IMG/VR virus record: IMGVR_UViG_3300009494_000026
Location: 1-20,569 of that record
Direction: 5' to 3' (one strand)
DNA: 20,569 nt
Source: a virus
The position numbers and the translations under genes are program-made. Below, in pieces: positions 12,836-19,936 of this stretch. Position 1 is the stretch's first letter. Every line of letters begins with the position of its first letter. The notes beneath the pieces were generated by a model that saw only the letters and a program-made list of their open reading frames with translations, searched no databases and was not told where the DNA came from.

Positions 12836-13075
12836 CTGTTCTTTTCAATAGCTAAGTACAAAACCTAGTAGTAGTAGGGCCAGTGGATATCTGGACAACG
12901 TCCTGAGACGCCGCGCGGCTCGGGGCTTTCTCGCTTCGGCCATTGTGGACAACCTGGGGACTACGGTGGACGCCTGTCCACATCGGCCGCCGGCGGCGTC
13001 CTTGTCCCCGAAATCAATGGAGTTGCACACTGGCTATCAACCGTTTCGAGGGCTGTTATCCACAAGTTATCCACC
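12836..13075. other. DnaA-box cluster next to an AT-rich patch (candidate oriV)
   Basis: A perfect DnaA box TTATCCACA (13056-13064) and a one-mismatch copy TTATCCACC (13067-13075) are tandem with an 11-bp period, one helical turn. TGTGGACAA (12944-12952) is one mismatch from the inverted box, and CTGTCCACA (12974-12982) is two away. GTGGAC-N4-GTCCAC (12966-12981) is an inverted repeat. The AT-rich patch 12836-12877 could be the unwinding element. The arrangement fits DnaA-dependent initiation. Confidence 0.65.
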
Positions 13076-13106
13076 GGCGCTGGCGGGGCTACGGGTCGGA
13101 TCGAGC

Positions 13107-13140
13107 GAGAACGTCGCTCAGATCGCCTCTATGGAGCCCG
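13107..13140 (+). repeat. Dispersed repeat, copy 3
   Basis: 34 bp matching copy 2 except at two positions (G to C at 20, T to C at 32). It lies 31 bp beyond the last DnaA box, so copies 2 and 3 flank the box cluster. Weak similarity to copy 1 continues into 13141-13175. Confidence 0.9.
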
Positions 13141-13232
13141 TTTTAGGAGGGATTCGTCGAAATCGGCCGATCGCGGAGATCCCGCCGGCCGGAGCGCCGA
13201 CGCCGGGGCAAATCGACGGCGGCGCGGGGGAC

Positions 13233-13724
13233 TCACGCGTAAGCGCGAGCGATCCAACCGGCGGCAAAGGGCGCTTGCGAGGGATCCCGGACCAGCTTAA
13301 CGCGGTATTCGCCGGCCGCTTCGGAGCGGAGGGCGGCCAGGATCACGAGCTCGCAGAGGAGCCCCGCGGCTCCCGCCGTCTCAGGTCCGACGACGCCGTC
13401 GATCGCGACCGTCGTCCCGGTCGCGCGGAGCGCCCGTTGCAGACACGTGATCGCGGCGTTTCGTCCCATGTTGACAGCCAGGTCAAACACCTTGATCGCA
13501 AGCCGTTCGGGCAGAAGCTCGTAGCCGTTTCCGGACCAGTACTTTTCAAAGTAGATCTCGATCGCTTCCGGGCGCGTGAGGGACGCGACGTCGACGCCGG
13601 GATTGTAGGTCGAGCTGATCCCGTAGTTCGTAGCGCCGCCACCATCCGCGGGATGGTCTACGAAACCGCCTTCGTGCGCGAGGACGATCTCGACCGCTTT
13701 CTCGAACGTCTCTCGACTGCTCAT
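13233..13724 (-). CDS. Endolysin, GH108 family N-acetylmuramidase
   Basis: This 163-residue protein matches the GH108 endolysins that cut the glycan strand of peptidoglycan at the end of infection. Residues 8-37 read EKAVEIVLAHEGGFVDHPAD then GGGATNYGIS, with Glu18 of the EGG motif as the expected catalytic acid. A YFEKYWSGNGYELLP segment follows. The second half (LAVNMGRNAAITCLQRAL, IDGVVGPETAGA) matches the peptidoglycan-binding domain usually fused to GH108, and the length is typical for the family. No signal peptide is present, so export needs the adjacent holin-type protein. ATG at 13724 is preceded by GAGGGGAG. It is the last gene of the leftward operon. Confidence 0.92.
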   Translation of the reverse strand: MSSRETFEKAVEIVLAHEGGFVDHPADGGGATNYGISSTYNPGVDVASLTRPEAIEIYFEKYWSGNGYELLPERLAIKVFDLAVNMGRNAAITCLQRALRATGTTVAIDGVVGPETAGAAGLLCELVILAALRSEAAGEYRVKLVRDPSQAPFAAGWIARAYA

Positions 13725-13750
13725 CAGGCCGCTCCCCTCTCTCGTGTATC

Positions 13751-14095
13751 TCAGCCGGCTATCTTGGCGATGAAGATCGTTGCGGCGGCGACGGTGACCC
13801 CCACCGCTGTCGGGACGACGTAGGTCCGCCAGTTCGCGGTCCGGAGCCTGTCGGCTCCGTCCCTTGCGAGCTCACAGGCTCCGCGGATCGTCTCGCAGGA
13901 TTTCGTTGTGACCATCGTGGCGAAAACCTTCGTCGCGGCGTTCTCGACGGTCCCGATCCGGCCGTTCGCTCGATCGAGCCGGCCGTTGACTCCGGCGAAT
14001 CCGGAGGACGTCGTCTCCCGGAGGGATTTCACTTCGGCTTTCAGGCCACCGATCGCTCCTGCGATCGCGGCGACGTCGACCTTGTCCTCTCCCAT
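13751..14095 (-). CDS. Holin-like / XhlA-type coiled-coil membrane protein
   Basis: This 114-residue protein has an N-terminal amphipathic and coiled-coil region (IAGAIGGLKAEVKSLRETTS, then GFAGVNGRLDRANGRIGTVE with heptad-like spacing) and a single C-terminal hydrophobic span (YVVPTAVGVTVAAATIFIAK, about residues 92-111) with a very short tail. That architecture matches the XhlA-type lysis accessory proteins that help holin and endolysin act at the membrane. It lies 26 nt upstream of the endolysin on the same strand, as lysis cassettes usually do. GGAAGGG precedes ATG 14095. No second multi-span holin is visible, so this protein may serve as the holin itself. The exact family is inferred from architecture and position. 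Confidence 0.7.
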   Translation of the reverse strand: MGEDKVDVAAIAGAIGGLKAEVKSLRETTSSGFAGVNGRLDRANGRIGTVENAATKVFATMVTTKSCETIRGACELARDGADRLRTANWRTYVVPTAVGVTVAAATIFIAKIAG

Positions 14096-14123
14096 GTCAA
14101 GAGCCCTTCCGTGGAGTGTGGTG

Positions 14124-14507
14124 TTAGGGCGTCGTCGAGCGCGTGACGTCGCCGGTCAGATCTACCGTTCCGACCTCGGGCGTGTAGACAGTCCCGTTCG
14201 TTAGCTTCACTTGTATGTCGTAGACCCACGACGCCGCGCCCAGGGCCGTCGTGTCAATCGGAGTGAGATCGAAGCGGAGCGCGCCTTCGACATCGACGCC
14301 GCCGGCAATAGTGATATGGCCGATCCCTGGCTCGTCGGCGGTCGTGATTATCTTCGAGACGACGGCGTCCGTGTCAGCCGCGCGGGCGTGTCGCTTGATC
14401 GTGAGCCACGCCGTTTCGAGCGCGGCAGGGAGATCCGTCACATTGCGCCGAATCTCGAGATTGTCTCCGACCACGTAGCCGGTGATCGTCCCCGTTAGAG
14501 TACTCAT
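14124..14507 (-). CDS. Phage structural protein, BppU/Ig-like domain
   Basis: This 127-residue protein has the conserved arrangement of a common tail- or baseplate-associated beta domain: GDNLEIRRNVTDLPAALETA, WLTIKRHARAADTDAVVSKI, then IDTTALGAASWVYDIQVKLT and NGTVYTPEVGTVDLTGDVT. The WLTIK...YDIQVK...YTPE pattern recurs in many phages next to tail-fibre or lysis genes, annotated as hypothetical or BppU N-terminal-like. Its ATG overlaps the upstream stop by one nucleotide (TGATG), so it is co-translated with the repeat-rich fibre protein, and it probably forms part of the same virion appendage. The precise role is inferred. Confidence 0.7.
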   Translation of the reverse strand: MSTLTGTITGYVVGDNLEIRRNVTDLPAALETAWLTIKRHARAADTDAVVSKIITTADEPGIGHITIAGGVDVEGALRFDLTPIDTTALGAASWVYDIQVKLTNGTVYTPEVGTVDLTGDVTRSTTP

Positions 14508-16102
14508 CAGTTCCCTCTCCTCGGTCCTCGGGTTTCGACATCGTCCGGGTTGACCGCGATCGTCGCGGAATCCCTGGCGGCGACGGAGATTGTGGCGGCG
14601 TCATAGCTGGCGACGGAGATTGTCGCCTCGTGCAATGCTAGGGGCTCGGGAATCACTACGGTCGCGAGCCCGGAAGCGCTTCCTTTGCCGGTAGCCGTAC
14701 CCGTTGCGCAACCGGGGACCGCGTACGTGCCGGCTCCGGAGCTGGTCCCGATCCCGGTAGCGGTGGCGGCTCCGGGGATCTCGAGGATCGGCGTTCCGGA
14801 GCTGGTCCCGATCCCGGTAGCGGTGGCCGCGCCGGGGATCTCGAGGATCGGCGTTCCATAGCTGGTCCCGATCCCGGTCGCGAGGCCGGCTCCGGGGATC
14901 TCGAGGACGGCCGCTCCGGAGCTCGAACCGATCCCGGTCGCGATGGCGGCTCCGGGGATCTCGAGGACGGCGGCTCCGGAGCTCGAACCGATCCCGGTCG
15001 CCGTCGCGGAGCCTGTTCCCACAACGGAATATGTCGCCGCTCCGGCGCTCGTGCCAATCCCGGTAGCGGTGCCCGCGCCGGGGATCTCGAGGACGGCCGC
15101 TCCGGAGCTCGTCCCGACGCCCGTCGCAATCCCGGAGCTGGCGGTTTCGAGGACGGCGGCTCCGGAGCTGGTCCCGATCCCGGTCGCGGTCGCGGAGGCT
15201 GTTCCCTCGACGGAATATGTCGCCGCTCCGGAGCTCGTGCCGATCCCGGTAGCGGTGGCGGCTCCGGGGATCTCGAGGATCGGTGTTCCGGAGCTCGTCC
15301 CGACGCCGGTAGCGGTGGCGGCTCCGGGGATCTCGAGGACGGCCGCTCCGGAGCTCGTCCCGACGCCCGTCGCAATCCCGGAGCTGGCGGTTTCGAGGAC
15401 GGCGGCTCCGGAGCTGGTCCCGATCCCCGTCGCGGTCGCGGAGCTGGCGGTTTCGAGGACGGCGGCTCCGGAGCTGGTCCCGACGCCGGTTGCAGTCCCC
15501 GACCCATTAAGCGGGGCCTCGTACGTTCCGACGCCCGAGCTCGTTCCGACGCCGGTCGCGGTCCCGGACCCGAGGAGAGCCTCCGTATAATTGACCACCA
15601 GCTTGCAGCGTAGGCTGGTGTTCTTGTTGAAGTTCGTTCCCCACGTCGACTGGCCGGTCCCTTCTTGGCTGTTGTCTGCAATTCGGAGATCGGTATCGCC
15701 CGAATCGTTGAGGGCGGCGCGGCCGGCGCCTCCGAGATCGTAACTCGTTTTATCAAGGGGCTTGATGGTCTGCGTCAGGCAGATTGTCCCGGCCGACCAT
15801 TCCCCGACGTCCCCGTTAAGAGCCGCACCGATGAACGTGCCGATGTAGTACCTGATCTGATAGATTTGTGGTTCGCCGATCGGGTCAGGGCGTCGGCGGC
15901 AGAGGAAGCTCACGGAATTGATGACAGCGCCCGCAGGGATCGCGGACGTGTCGAAGCTGAAGAACGCGCGATCTACATGATTCGCGTCTCCGTCCTGTCC
16001 TGTTCCGCACTCGATCCAGCCGGTGTGGGGTGTATACGTGGAGCCGTTCCAGTAGATACGGCCACTCTTGGCGTCATCGAAATCGAAATTAAGTACGGCC
16101 AT
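14507..16102 (-). CDS. Repeat-rich fibre-like structural protein with DNRLRE-type N-terminal domain
   Basis: This 531-residue protein has two parts. Residues 1 to about 172 resemble a DNRLRE-type jelly-roll domain (AFFSFDTSAIPAGAVINSVS is the diagnostic strand), a fold common in secreted and virion proteins. Residues about 175-480 are 15 tandem units of about 20 residues with the consensus ATATGIGTSSGAAVLEIPG; the Gly-[VI]-Gly-[TS]-Ser core repeats throughout and is expected to form a beta fibre. The C-terminus has three ATISVA-type repeats (ATISVASYD, ATISVAARD, ATIAVNPDD). It is probably a tail or head fibre, perhaps host-binding. ATG 16102 has only a weak AGGA site; a hairpin (16123-16147) precedes it. 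The repeats may vary in number by recombination. Confidence 0.75.
   Translation of the reverse strand: MAVLNFDFDDAKSGRIYWNGSTYTPHTGWIECGTGQDGDANHVDRAFFSFDTSAIPAGAVINSVSFLCRRRPDPIGEPQIYQIRYYIGTFIGAALNGDVGEWSAGTICLTQTIKPLDKTSYDLGGAGRAALNDSGDTDLRIADNSQEGTGQSTWGTNFNKNTSLRCKLVVNYTEALLGSGTATGVGTSSGVGTYEAPLNGSGTATGVGTSSGAAVLETASSATATGIGTSSGAAVLETASSGIATGVGTSSGAAVLEIPGAATATGVGTSSGTPILEIPGAATATGIGTSSGAATYSVEGTASATATGIGTSSGAAVLETASSGIATGVGTSSGAAVLEIPGAGTATGIGTSAGAATYSVVGTGSATATGIGSSSGAAVLEIPGAAIATGIGSSSGAAVLEIPGAGLATGIGTSYGTPILEIPGAATATGIGTSSGTPILEIPGAATATGIGTSSGAGTYAVPGCATGTATGKGSASGLATVVIPEPLALHEATISVASYDAATISVAARDSATIAVNPDDVETRGPRRGN
14685..15560 (-). repeat. Tandem repeat array of about 60-bp units inside the fibre gene
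   Basis: About 15 units of 60-66 bp, most sharing GGGGATCTCGAGGA and CCGGAGCT elements on the plus strand, encode the 20-residue protein repeats. Some larger blocks recur, such as the units around 15101-15170 and 15341-15410, which points to block duplication. The array also keeps other frames open, which makes long but false antisense ORFs. Confidence 0.85.
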
Positions 16103-16122
16103 GCGCTTGCGTCCTATGGAAC

Positions 16123-16147
16123 GGCGGCCGCTAGGTCAGCGGCCGCC
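16123..16147 (-). other. Hairpin between structural genes
   Basis: GGCGGCCGCT and AGCGGCCGCC form a perfect 10-bp stem with a 5-nt loop in the 84-nt gap between the 16187-16606 gene and the fibre gene (start 16102). No U-tract follows on either strand. It might attenuate the highly repeated fibre gene relative to the portal or stabilise its mRNA. Confidence 0.65.
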
Positions 16148-16186
16148 GGCCGTCACGTCGGAGACAGATCGCAGACGAGCTTGGAG

Positions 16187-16606
16187 CTATTCGAGCCGGA
16201 AGTCTAGATCGGCGACCAGGAACTTGAAGATCCCGCCGATCCCGACGACCTGAGACGCGTCGAGCACACCGTGGAAGAGCAGATTCCCGAGGGTCGCGGC
16301 GTCGTGGACGCCGAAGTGAGTCACGGTCCCCCACGCGACGGTCGCGGTCGGAAACACGATGTCGTCACTGTTCTCGACAAGGTGGCCGATGCCGTCGACG
16401 ACGGCGAGCTCCCAGTCGGGACTCCCTCCGCCGTTCGCGTAGACACGGACGCGCGCGTAGCTCCCGCCGGAGACCTCGGTCCCGGTATCCGCGTCGGTCG
16501 GGTCGCTCGTGTAGAGCGAGACCCACGTGTCAGGGGCCACGTATGCTACGCCATTGAAAACCTCGTCCAGGAGATCACTCTCGAGATAGTCGGACAGCTT
16601 ACTCAT
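16187..16606 (-). CDS. Phage minor structural protein (tail/head appendage family)
   Basis: This 139-residue protein follows a pattern seen in many phages: SDYLESDLLDEVFNGVAYVA opening, then VSLYTSDPTDADTGTEVSGG, YARVRV, and the second half DDIVFPTATVAWGTVTHFGV and FHGVLDASQVVGIGGIFKF. These proteins are virion-associated and commonly annotated as tail-fibre or minor structural proteins. GAAAGGAGCAGATA precedes ATG 16606, and the start overlaps the portal stop by one nucleotide (TAATG). The segment around TATVAWGTVTHFG has a paralogue in the N-terminus of the hydrolase at 4780-5745. It may form a small jelly-roll spike or decoration; the exact position in the virion is not known. Confidence 0.78.
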   Translation of the reverse strand: MSKLSDYLESDLLDEVFNGVAYVAPDTWVSLYTSDPTDADTGTEVSGGSYARVRVYANGGGSPDWELAVVDGIGHLVENSDDIVFPTATVAWGTVTHFGVHDAATLGNLLFHGVLDASQVVGIGGIFKFLVADLDFRLE

Positions 16607-18198
16607 TATCTGCTCCTTTCAAGTGCCGGATTGATTACGGGTTCCTTCTGTGATTCGTGGTCTCCGGACAAGCGGGTCTCGGTCACGTCGTCTCGGCCGT
16701 CGCCGTTCCCGCGGTCCTCGACGATCGCCGCGACATCATCCTTCGTTGCAGGTTCGGAGACCGGGGCCGAGTCTTTGAGCACGACGCCGTAGCCGGCCGC
16801 GAGCTCGGTCTCGGCTTTGATCTCCGCGAGGACATCCTCGAATTCAATTCCTTGCTCCGCGAGGATCGACGTGCGGGACGTGAGCTGATTCGAGAGTGCG
16901 AGGACGGCTCCCTTCGCTTCTTTCTCCGGGTCGATCGCGCTCCACCCACGTGGACGGTGTCGGACGGCCATGTAGCCGGCGGGGTTCCGCGAGCCGAGCC
17001 GGAGCGCGCCGGTCAGGAGCGCGAGCTTGATCCACTCGGAATAGATCGGACGCCGCCACCAGTCGATCACGTCCTCTTGGACTTGCCGCCAGTCGTCGCG
17101 CATTATCAGCGCGAAGGCGCGGAACGAGGAGTAGTTGACGTCCGAAGCGTCGTTGAGCAGGACATTGGAGAAGATCGAGACGCCGCTCGCGATCTTGCGA
17201 CCCATCTGTTTGATGAAAGCGCCGAACTGGCTCGTCGGGTGCGTCGGAGCCCACTCCTTGAAGGAGTAGCCGTCCTCGAGGATCTCGAACGAGCCCGGCG
17301 CGGCTTGCATCTTGGCGGTCGTGCCCTCGGACGCTAGCGACGGGCCGATCGACGGATCGACCTTTTCGAAGAAGCCCATTTTGGCTGAGGCGACGCGCGA
17401 GGCGATCGCTTCGCTCTCCTCGTACGCGTCGAGCATGTGCGCCGCGACCATAATCGAGTGAAGCCACGTCACGCCGCGCGTCTGATTGACGCGGTCCGGG
17501 CGGTAGATGTGGACGATCTCGTCGGCCGGGACTCGGTAGCGGTTACGCGCGACCATTCCCGTAGCCGTCGAGGGCTTGTCCCAAAAGTGGTAAGCGACCG
17601 GAGCGCCTACGGAGTCGACCTCGACGCCGAGCCGGATCTCGTTCGAGCCAGCGCGAGCCGCACGGTTGAATCGCTCGTCGAGTAGATCGACGTCGATCGG
17701 CTGGAGCGCGAGCCCGAAGCGGTTAGTCTTGACGCCGCGCCAGAAGCGGACGCAGATCTCGCCGTCTGTGGCGAGCGTTCGGAGGAGGAGTCCTTCGAGG
17801 GGCCGGAGTGCCAGCTTCCCGTCGAGCGTGACCTTGCCACGTGACCATTCGACCCACGCCGCTTCGATCTTTGCGTTAGTTTCGGTGTCGAGCTTGCCGT
17901 CCTTGCGGACGAGGGCTTGCAGTCTGATCCCGGCGGGACCGATCACGTTCGCGACGAGCAGTCGGAGATAGCGCTTGATGTAACTGTTGTTTCTGGCGAG
18001 CTCGCGAGCTCGCGCTCTCAGCTTACGGAGGTCTCCACGAATATCGTCGTCGGCCGATCGCGCGTTGGCGATCCAATCGAGCAAGAGTCGGTTTGATCCC
18101 GCGCCGGAGAATGCGCTTCGCTGGAGGGGACCGCGGAGCTCGCGGCCGAGCGCTCGGAAAGCTCTCCTGAGCCGATGGTGAAACGGGCGTCGTGTCAT
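16606..18198 (-). CDS. Portal protein, lambda gpB family
   Basis: This 530-residue protein (lambda gpB has 533) forms the dodecameric ring at one capsid vertex through which DNA is packaged and ejected. Family features are an N-terminal basic region, RARARELARNNSYIKRYLRL followed by LVANVIGPAGIRLQ (the classic N-x-x-G-x-G-x-x-L/P start of the core), VEWSRG, the TDGEICVRFW strand, LQPIDVDLLDERFN and EIVHIYRPDRVNQTRGVTWL. The C-terminal part is charged (DVLAEIKAETELA, then an acidic/Arg-rich tail). ATG 18198 overlaps the connector stop as ATGA. It transcribes away from the protease/capsid genes, which is unusual since the portal is normally upstream of and co-directional with them. Confidence 0.93.
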   Translation of the reverse strand: MTRRPFHHRLRRAFRALGRELRGPLQRSAFSGAGSNRLLLDWIANARSADDDIRGDLRKLRARARELARNNSYIKRYLRLLVANVIGPAGIRLQALVRKDGKLDTETNAKIEAAWVEWSRGKVTLDGKLALRPLEGLLLRTLATDGEICVRFWRGVKTNRFGLALQPIDVDLLDERFNRAARAGSNEIRLGVEVDSVGAPVAYHFWDKPSTATGMVARNRYRVPADEIVHIYRPDRVNQTRGVTWLHSIMVAAHMLDAYEESEAIASRVASAKMGFFEKVDPSIGPSLASEGTTAKMQAAPGSFEILEDGYSFKEWAPTHPTSQFGAFIKQMGRKIASGVSIFSNVLLNDASDVNYSSFRAFALIMRDDWRQVQEDVIDWWRRPIYSEWIKLALLTGALRLGSRNPAGYMAVRHRPRGWSAIDPEKEAKGAVLALSNQLTSRTSILAEQGIEFEDVLAEIKAETELAAGYGVVLKDSAPVSEPATKDDVAAIVEDRGNGDGRDDVTETRLSGDHESQKEPVINPALERSR

Positions 18199-18737
18199 TG
18201 TTCTGTCCCTGGTCTGACAAACTCGACCACGCCGAGGCGCGAGACCTTGTCAGGATTCTTGACCCGCGCGAGCCGCGCCGCGAAACGGTCACGGAGCTTC
18301 ACAGCTTCCTCAATCGGGATCTTCGTCACGGCGCGGCCGGCGATCGCGTACGATTGCATGCCGCCGGTGAGGCGTCCCTCGATGTGCGCTTCGAGGACCG
18401 GGATCACTCGCTCAAGCCAGAGCTGAGAGCTCCCGTCGGTCGCGGCCGCGAGATTGTCGTTCACGGTCACCTTGCCGAACGCAACCTCGTAGATGTCGCC
18501 GGAATAGGAGACGCGCTCGACCCACTGATAGAAACCGGGCTCAATCGCCGCGGTCGCGGGGATCGTCACGACAAAAGCGTCGCCGTCGGCGACCGCTTCG
18601 AAGTCGGCGACGATCACGCCGGCGATGTAGAGAGTGAGCGTCCAGGTCGACGCGGGGTAATCGGTGAAGCTCTTCGTGTAGGCGACCGTCGTCCCGGCTG
18701 AGAAGGATTCCGGAAGCGCTGTCAGTTCGTTCGGCAT
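18195..18737 (-). CDS. Head-tail connector: Ig-like domain plus gpW-like domain
   Basis: This 180-residue protein has two regions. Residues about 1-92 (LPESFSAGTTVAYTKSFTDY, PASTWTLTLYIAGVIVADFE, FYQWVERVSYSGDIYEVAFG) form the common phage Ig-like domain with its conserved W-x-L and Y-x-W strands. Residues about 105-165 (LEAHIEGRLTGGMQSYAIAG, RAVTKIPIEEAVKLRDRFAA) resemble lambda gpW, the small joiner that closes the portal after DNA packaging; its L-x-G and basic-arm motif is recognisable. Fusion of the two is common in phages with gpA-type terminase. The start ATG 18737 has no good Shine-Dalgarno site (upstream reads CCTGACCCC), which suggests leaderless or unusual initiation near the 18761-18803 palindrome. 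The stop overlaps the portal start. Confidence 0.75.
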   Translation of the reverse strand: MPNELTALPESFSAGTTVAYTKSFTDYPASTWTLTLYIAGVIVADFEAVADGDAFVVTIPATAAIEPGFYQWVERVSYSGDIYEVAFGKVTVNDNLAAATDGSSQLWLERVIPVLEAHIEGRLTGGMQSYAIAGRAVTKIPIEEAVKLRDRFAARLARVKNPDKVSRLGVVEFVRPGTEQ

Positions 18738-18880
18738 GGGGTCAGGCTATCCGGACGCGCGCTCTCGCGTCGACTCCAATATGATTGGACTCGACGCGAG
18801 AGCTCCCGTTGACGGATATTGAAGCCGACCCGCAGTCGAGGACTGCTTACCGCTGGCGCACTCAGGGAGCAGACAATGCT
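18738..18880. promoter_or_regulatory. Divergent intergenic region between connector and protease
   Basis: 143 bp separate two operons transcribed away from each other: connector/portal leftward (ATG 18737) and protease/capsid rightward (ATG 18881). The main content is a 43-bp near-perfect palindrome (18761-18803). The remaining 77 bp before ATG 18881 hold a weak GGGAG element 12 nt upstream and no clear sigma70 promoter that I can identify. Confidence 0.55.
18761..18803. repeat. 43-bp near-perfect palindrome in the divergent region
   Basis: Left arm GCTCTCGCGTCGACTCCAAT (18761-18780) and right arm 18784-18803 are reverse complements with a single mismatch and a 3-bp spacer (ATG). It would make a very stable hairpin in RNA from either strand, or a cruciform in DNA. 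Possible roles are an operator for both operons or a trace of an inversion; a bidirectional terminator is possible too. Confidence 0.88.
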
Positions 18881-19936
18881 ATGAAACCAGAAACGAGAAC
18901 GGTCAAGGTTCCGCGGAAGCTGACGCGGGAGTTCGAGATCGAGATCGGCGAGCGCCAGGGCGACGAGGGCGCGGAGCTCTACCCGATCTCGCTGACGAGC
19001 GAGTTTCCTGTCAAGCGCTGGTCCTGGGACGGACCTTACTTCGAGATTCTCTCTCACGATCCGGCCGACGTCGATCTCTCCCGCGCGGAGTCGGGTCTCC
19101 CGCTCCTGAAGAATCACATTACCAGCCAGCAGATCGGGAGCGTCCGCGGTGTGATGCTCGACACTCAGGCGCGCCGCACTCGCGGAATGCTCTCGTTCGC
19201 CTCGATCTCGATCGCGCGAGATCAAAAGGCGCTGGTCGACGAGGGCCACCTGAAGACGAGCTCCGTCGGTTACTTCGTTACGGGGATGAAGCTCCTCTCA
19301 ACAGACGAGAACGACGTCCCGACGTACAATGTTTCGTGGGCGATCGCGGAGGAATCACTGACGCCGGTCCCCGCGGATCCGACGGTCGGCGTCGGGAGGA
19401 GCGCCGAGGAAGCGATCCTAGCAATAAGAAGTGTAGCCGCTGACGAGCTGGTCGAGTTCGAGGTCGCGGACCACGTCCGCGCGGAGAGGCCGGCCGACGA
19501 GGGAGGAGAAGAAGAAATGAAGGACAAGGACGGACGAGAGGTCGGGACGGTCACTCCCACGCCGACGCCGGCTCCGGCACTCGCGGAGATCGCGCGCGAC
19601 TACGGCAAGGAAGCCGCGGAGATCGCGGGGCTTTGCGCCGCGCACGATCGCGCGGACAAGGCGGAGGAGTACATTCGGGAGCAGGTCGAGCCGGGCGTCG
19701 TCGCGAGGATGATCCTCGACGAGATCCGGACGGCCGGTCCCGCACAGCCGGCGAGTGAGGGTCTCGACGTGCCCGCGCGCGACGTCGCGCAGTACTCGGT
19801 CCGGAGGGCGATGGGAATCGCCGCCGGGATCGAGCAGCGGAACGGTATGGAGGCCGAGCTTCACGACGAGCTGATCGTGAAGGGCGCGAAGCCGACGCAC
19901 GGCGGCGTCCTCGGTTCCGTGGCGGCTCCGCGGTAA
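18881..19936 (+). CDS. HK97-type prohead protease (S78), fused frame broken before capsid
   Basis: ATG 18881 gives 351 residues; GGGAG lies 12 nt upstream. Residues 1-175 are the protease: FPVKRWSWDGPYFEILSHDP, the catalytic His79 in LPLLKNHITSQQIGSV, Ser128 in KTSSVGYFV, and the conserved EESLTPVPADP turn near residue 158. The enzyme cleaves scaffold and capsid N-termini during head maturation. Residues 180-345 are acidic and helical (DYGKEAAEIAGLCAAHDRAD, YIREQVEPGVVARMILDEIR), like the scaffold/delta domain preceding a capsid protein. The frame ends at TAA 19934-19936, but the next frame continues the expected capsid sequence, so this is probably the 5' part of a protease-capsid fusion broken by one base near 19913. 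Confidence 0.9.
   Translation: MKPETRTVKVPRKLTREFEIEIGERQGDEGAELYPISLTSEFPVKRWSWDGPYFEILSHDPADVDLSRAESGLPLLKNHITSQQIGSVRGVMLDTQARRTRGMLSFASISIARDQKALVDEGHLKTSSVGYFVTGMKLLSTDENDVPTYNVSWAIAEESLTPVPADPTVGVGRSAEEAILAIRSVAADELVEFEVADHVRAERPADEGGEEEMKDKDGREVGTVTPTPTPAPALAEIARDYGKEAAEIAGLCAAHDRADKAEEYIREQVEPGVVARMILDEIRTAGPAQPASEGLDVPARDVAQYSVRRAMGIAAGIEQRNGMEAELHDELIVKGAKPTHGGVLGSVAAPR

Larger units (their letters stand above)
12538..13232. other. Non-coding hub; candidate replication origin
   Basis: About 0.7 kb without a convincing gene, lying where the plus and minus arms converge. It holds a hairpin-rich stretch (12652-12686), a 10-bp hairpin with TCCG loop (12716-12739, one G-U), repeat copy 2 (12752-12787), an AT-rich patch including (TAG)x4 (12836-12877), DnaA-box-like sites (12944-13075) and repeat copy 3 (13107-13140). 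The remainder is GC-rich with no further signal seen. The open frames across it have arginine- or serine-rich shadow composition. Confidence 0.65.

Noticed and set aside
12605-12868. ORF containing the peptide ENVAQIGSMELG encoded by the 36-bp repeat as a conserved protein
   Set aside because: The changes between copies are not concentrated at third codon positions and only copy 1 has a start codon in that frame, so a nucleotide-level element is more likely.
4663-13140. The 36-bp repeats as a CRISPR array
   Set aside because: Only three copies, separated by kilobases or 320 bp without regular spacers; no cas genes.
12945-13823. Plus-strand ORF of 292 codons
   Set aside because: It crosses the DnaA boxes and is antisense to the endolysin; composition is shadow-like.
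14943-15590. Plus-strand ORF of 215 codons with PELVPTPVAV repeats
   Set aside because: It is the antisense shadow of the fibre repeat array; the repeats keep several frames open. No ribosome binding site and no independent support.
14656-15756. Minus-strand 366-codon Pro/Ser/Arg-rich frame inside the fibre gene
   Set aside because: Same cause: a shifted frame of the tandem repeats, with low-complexity composition.
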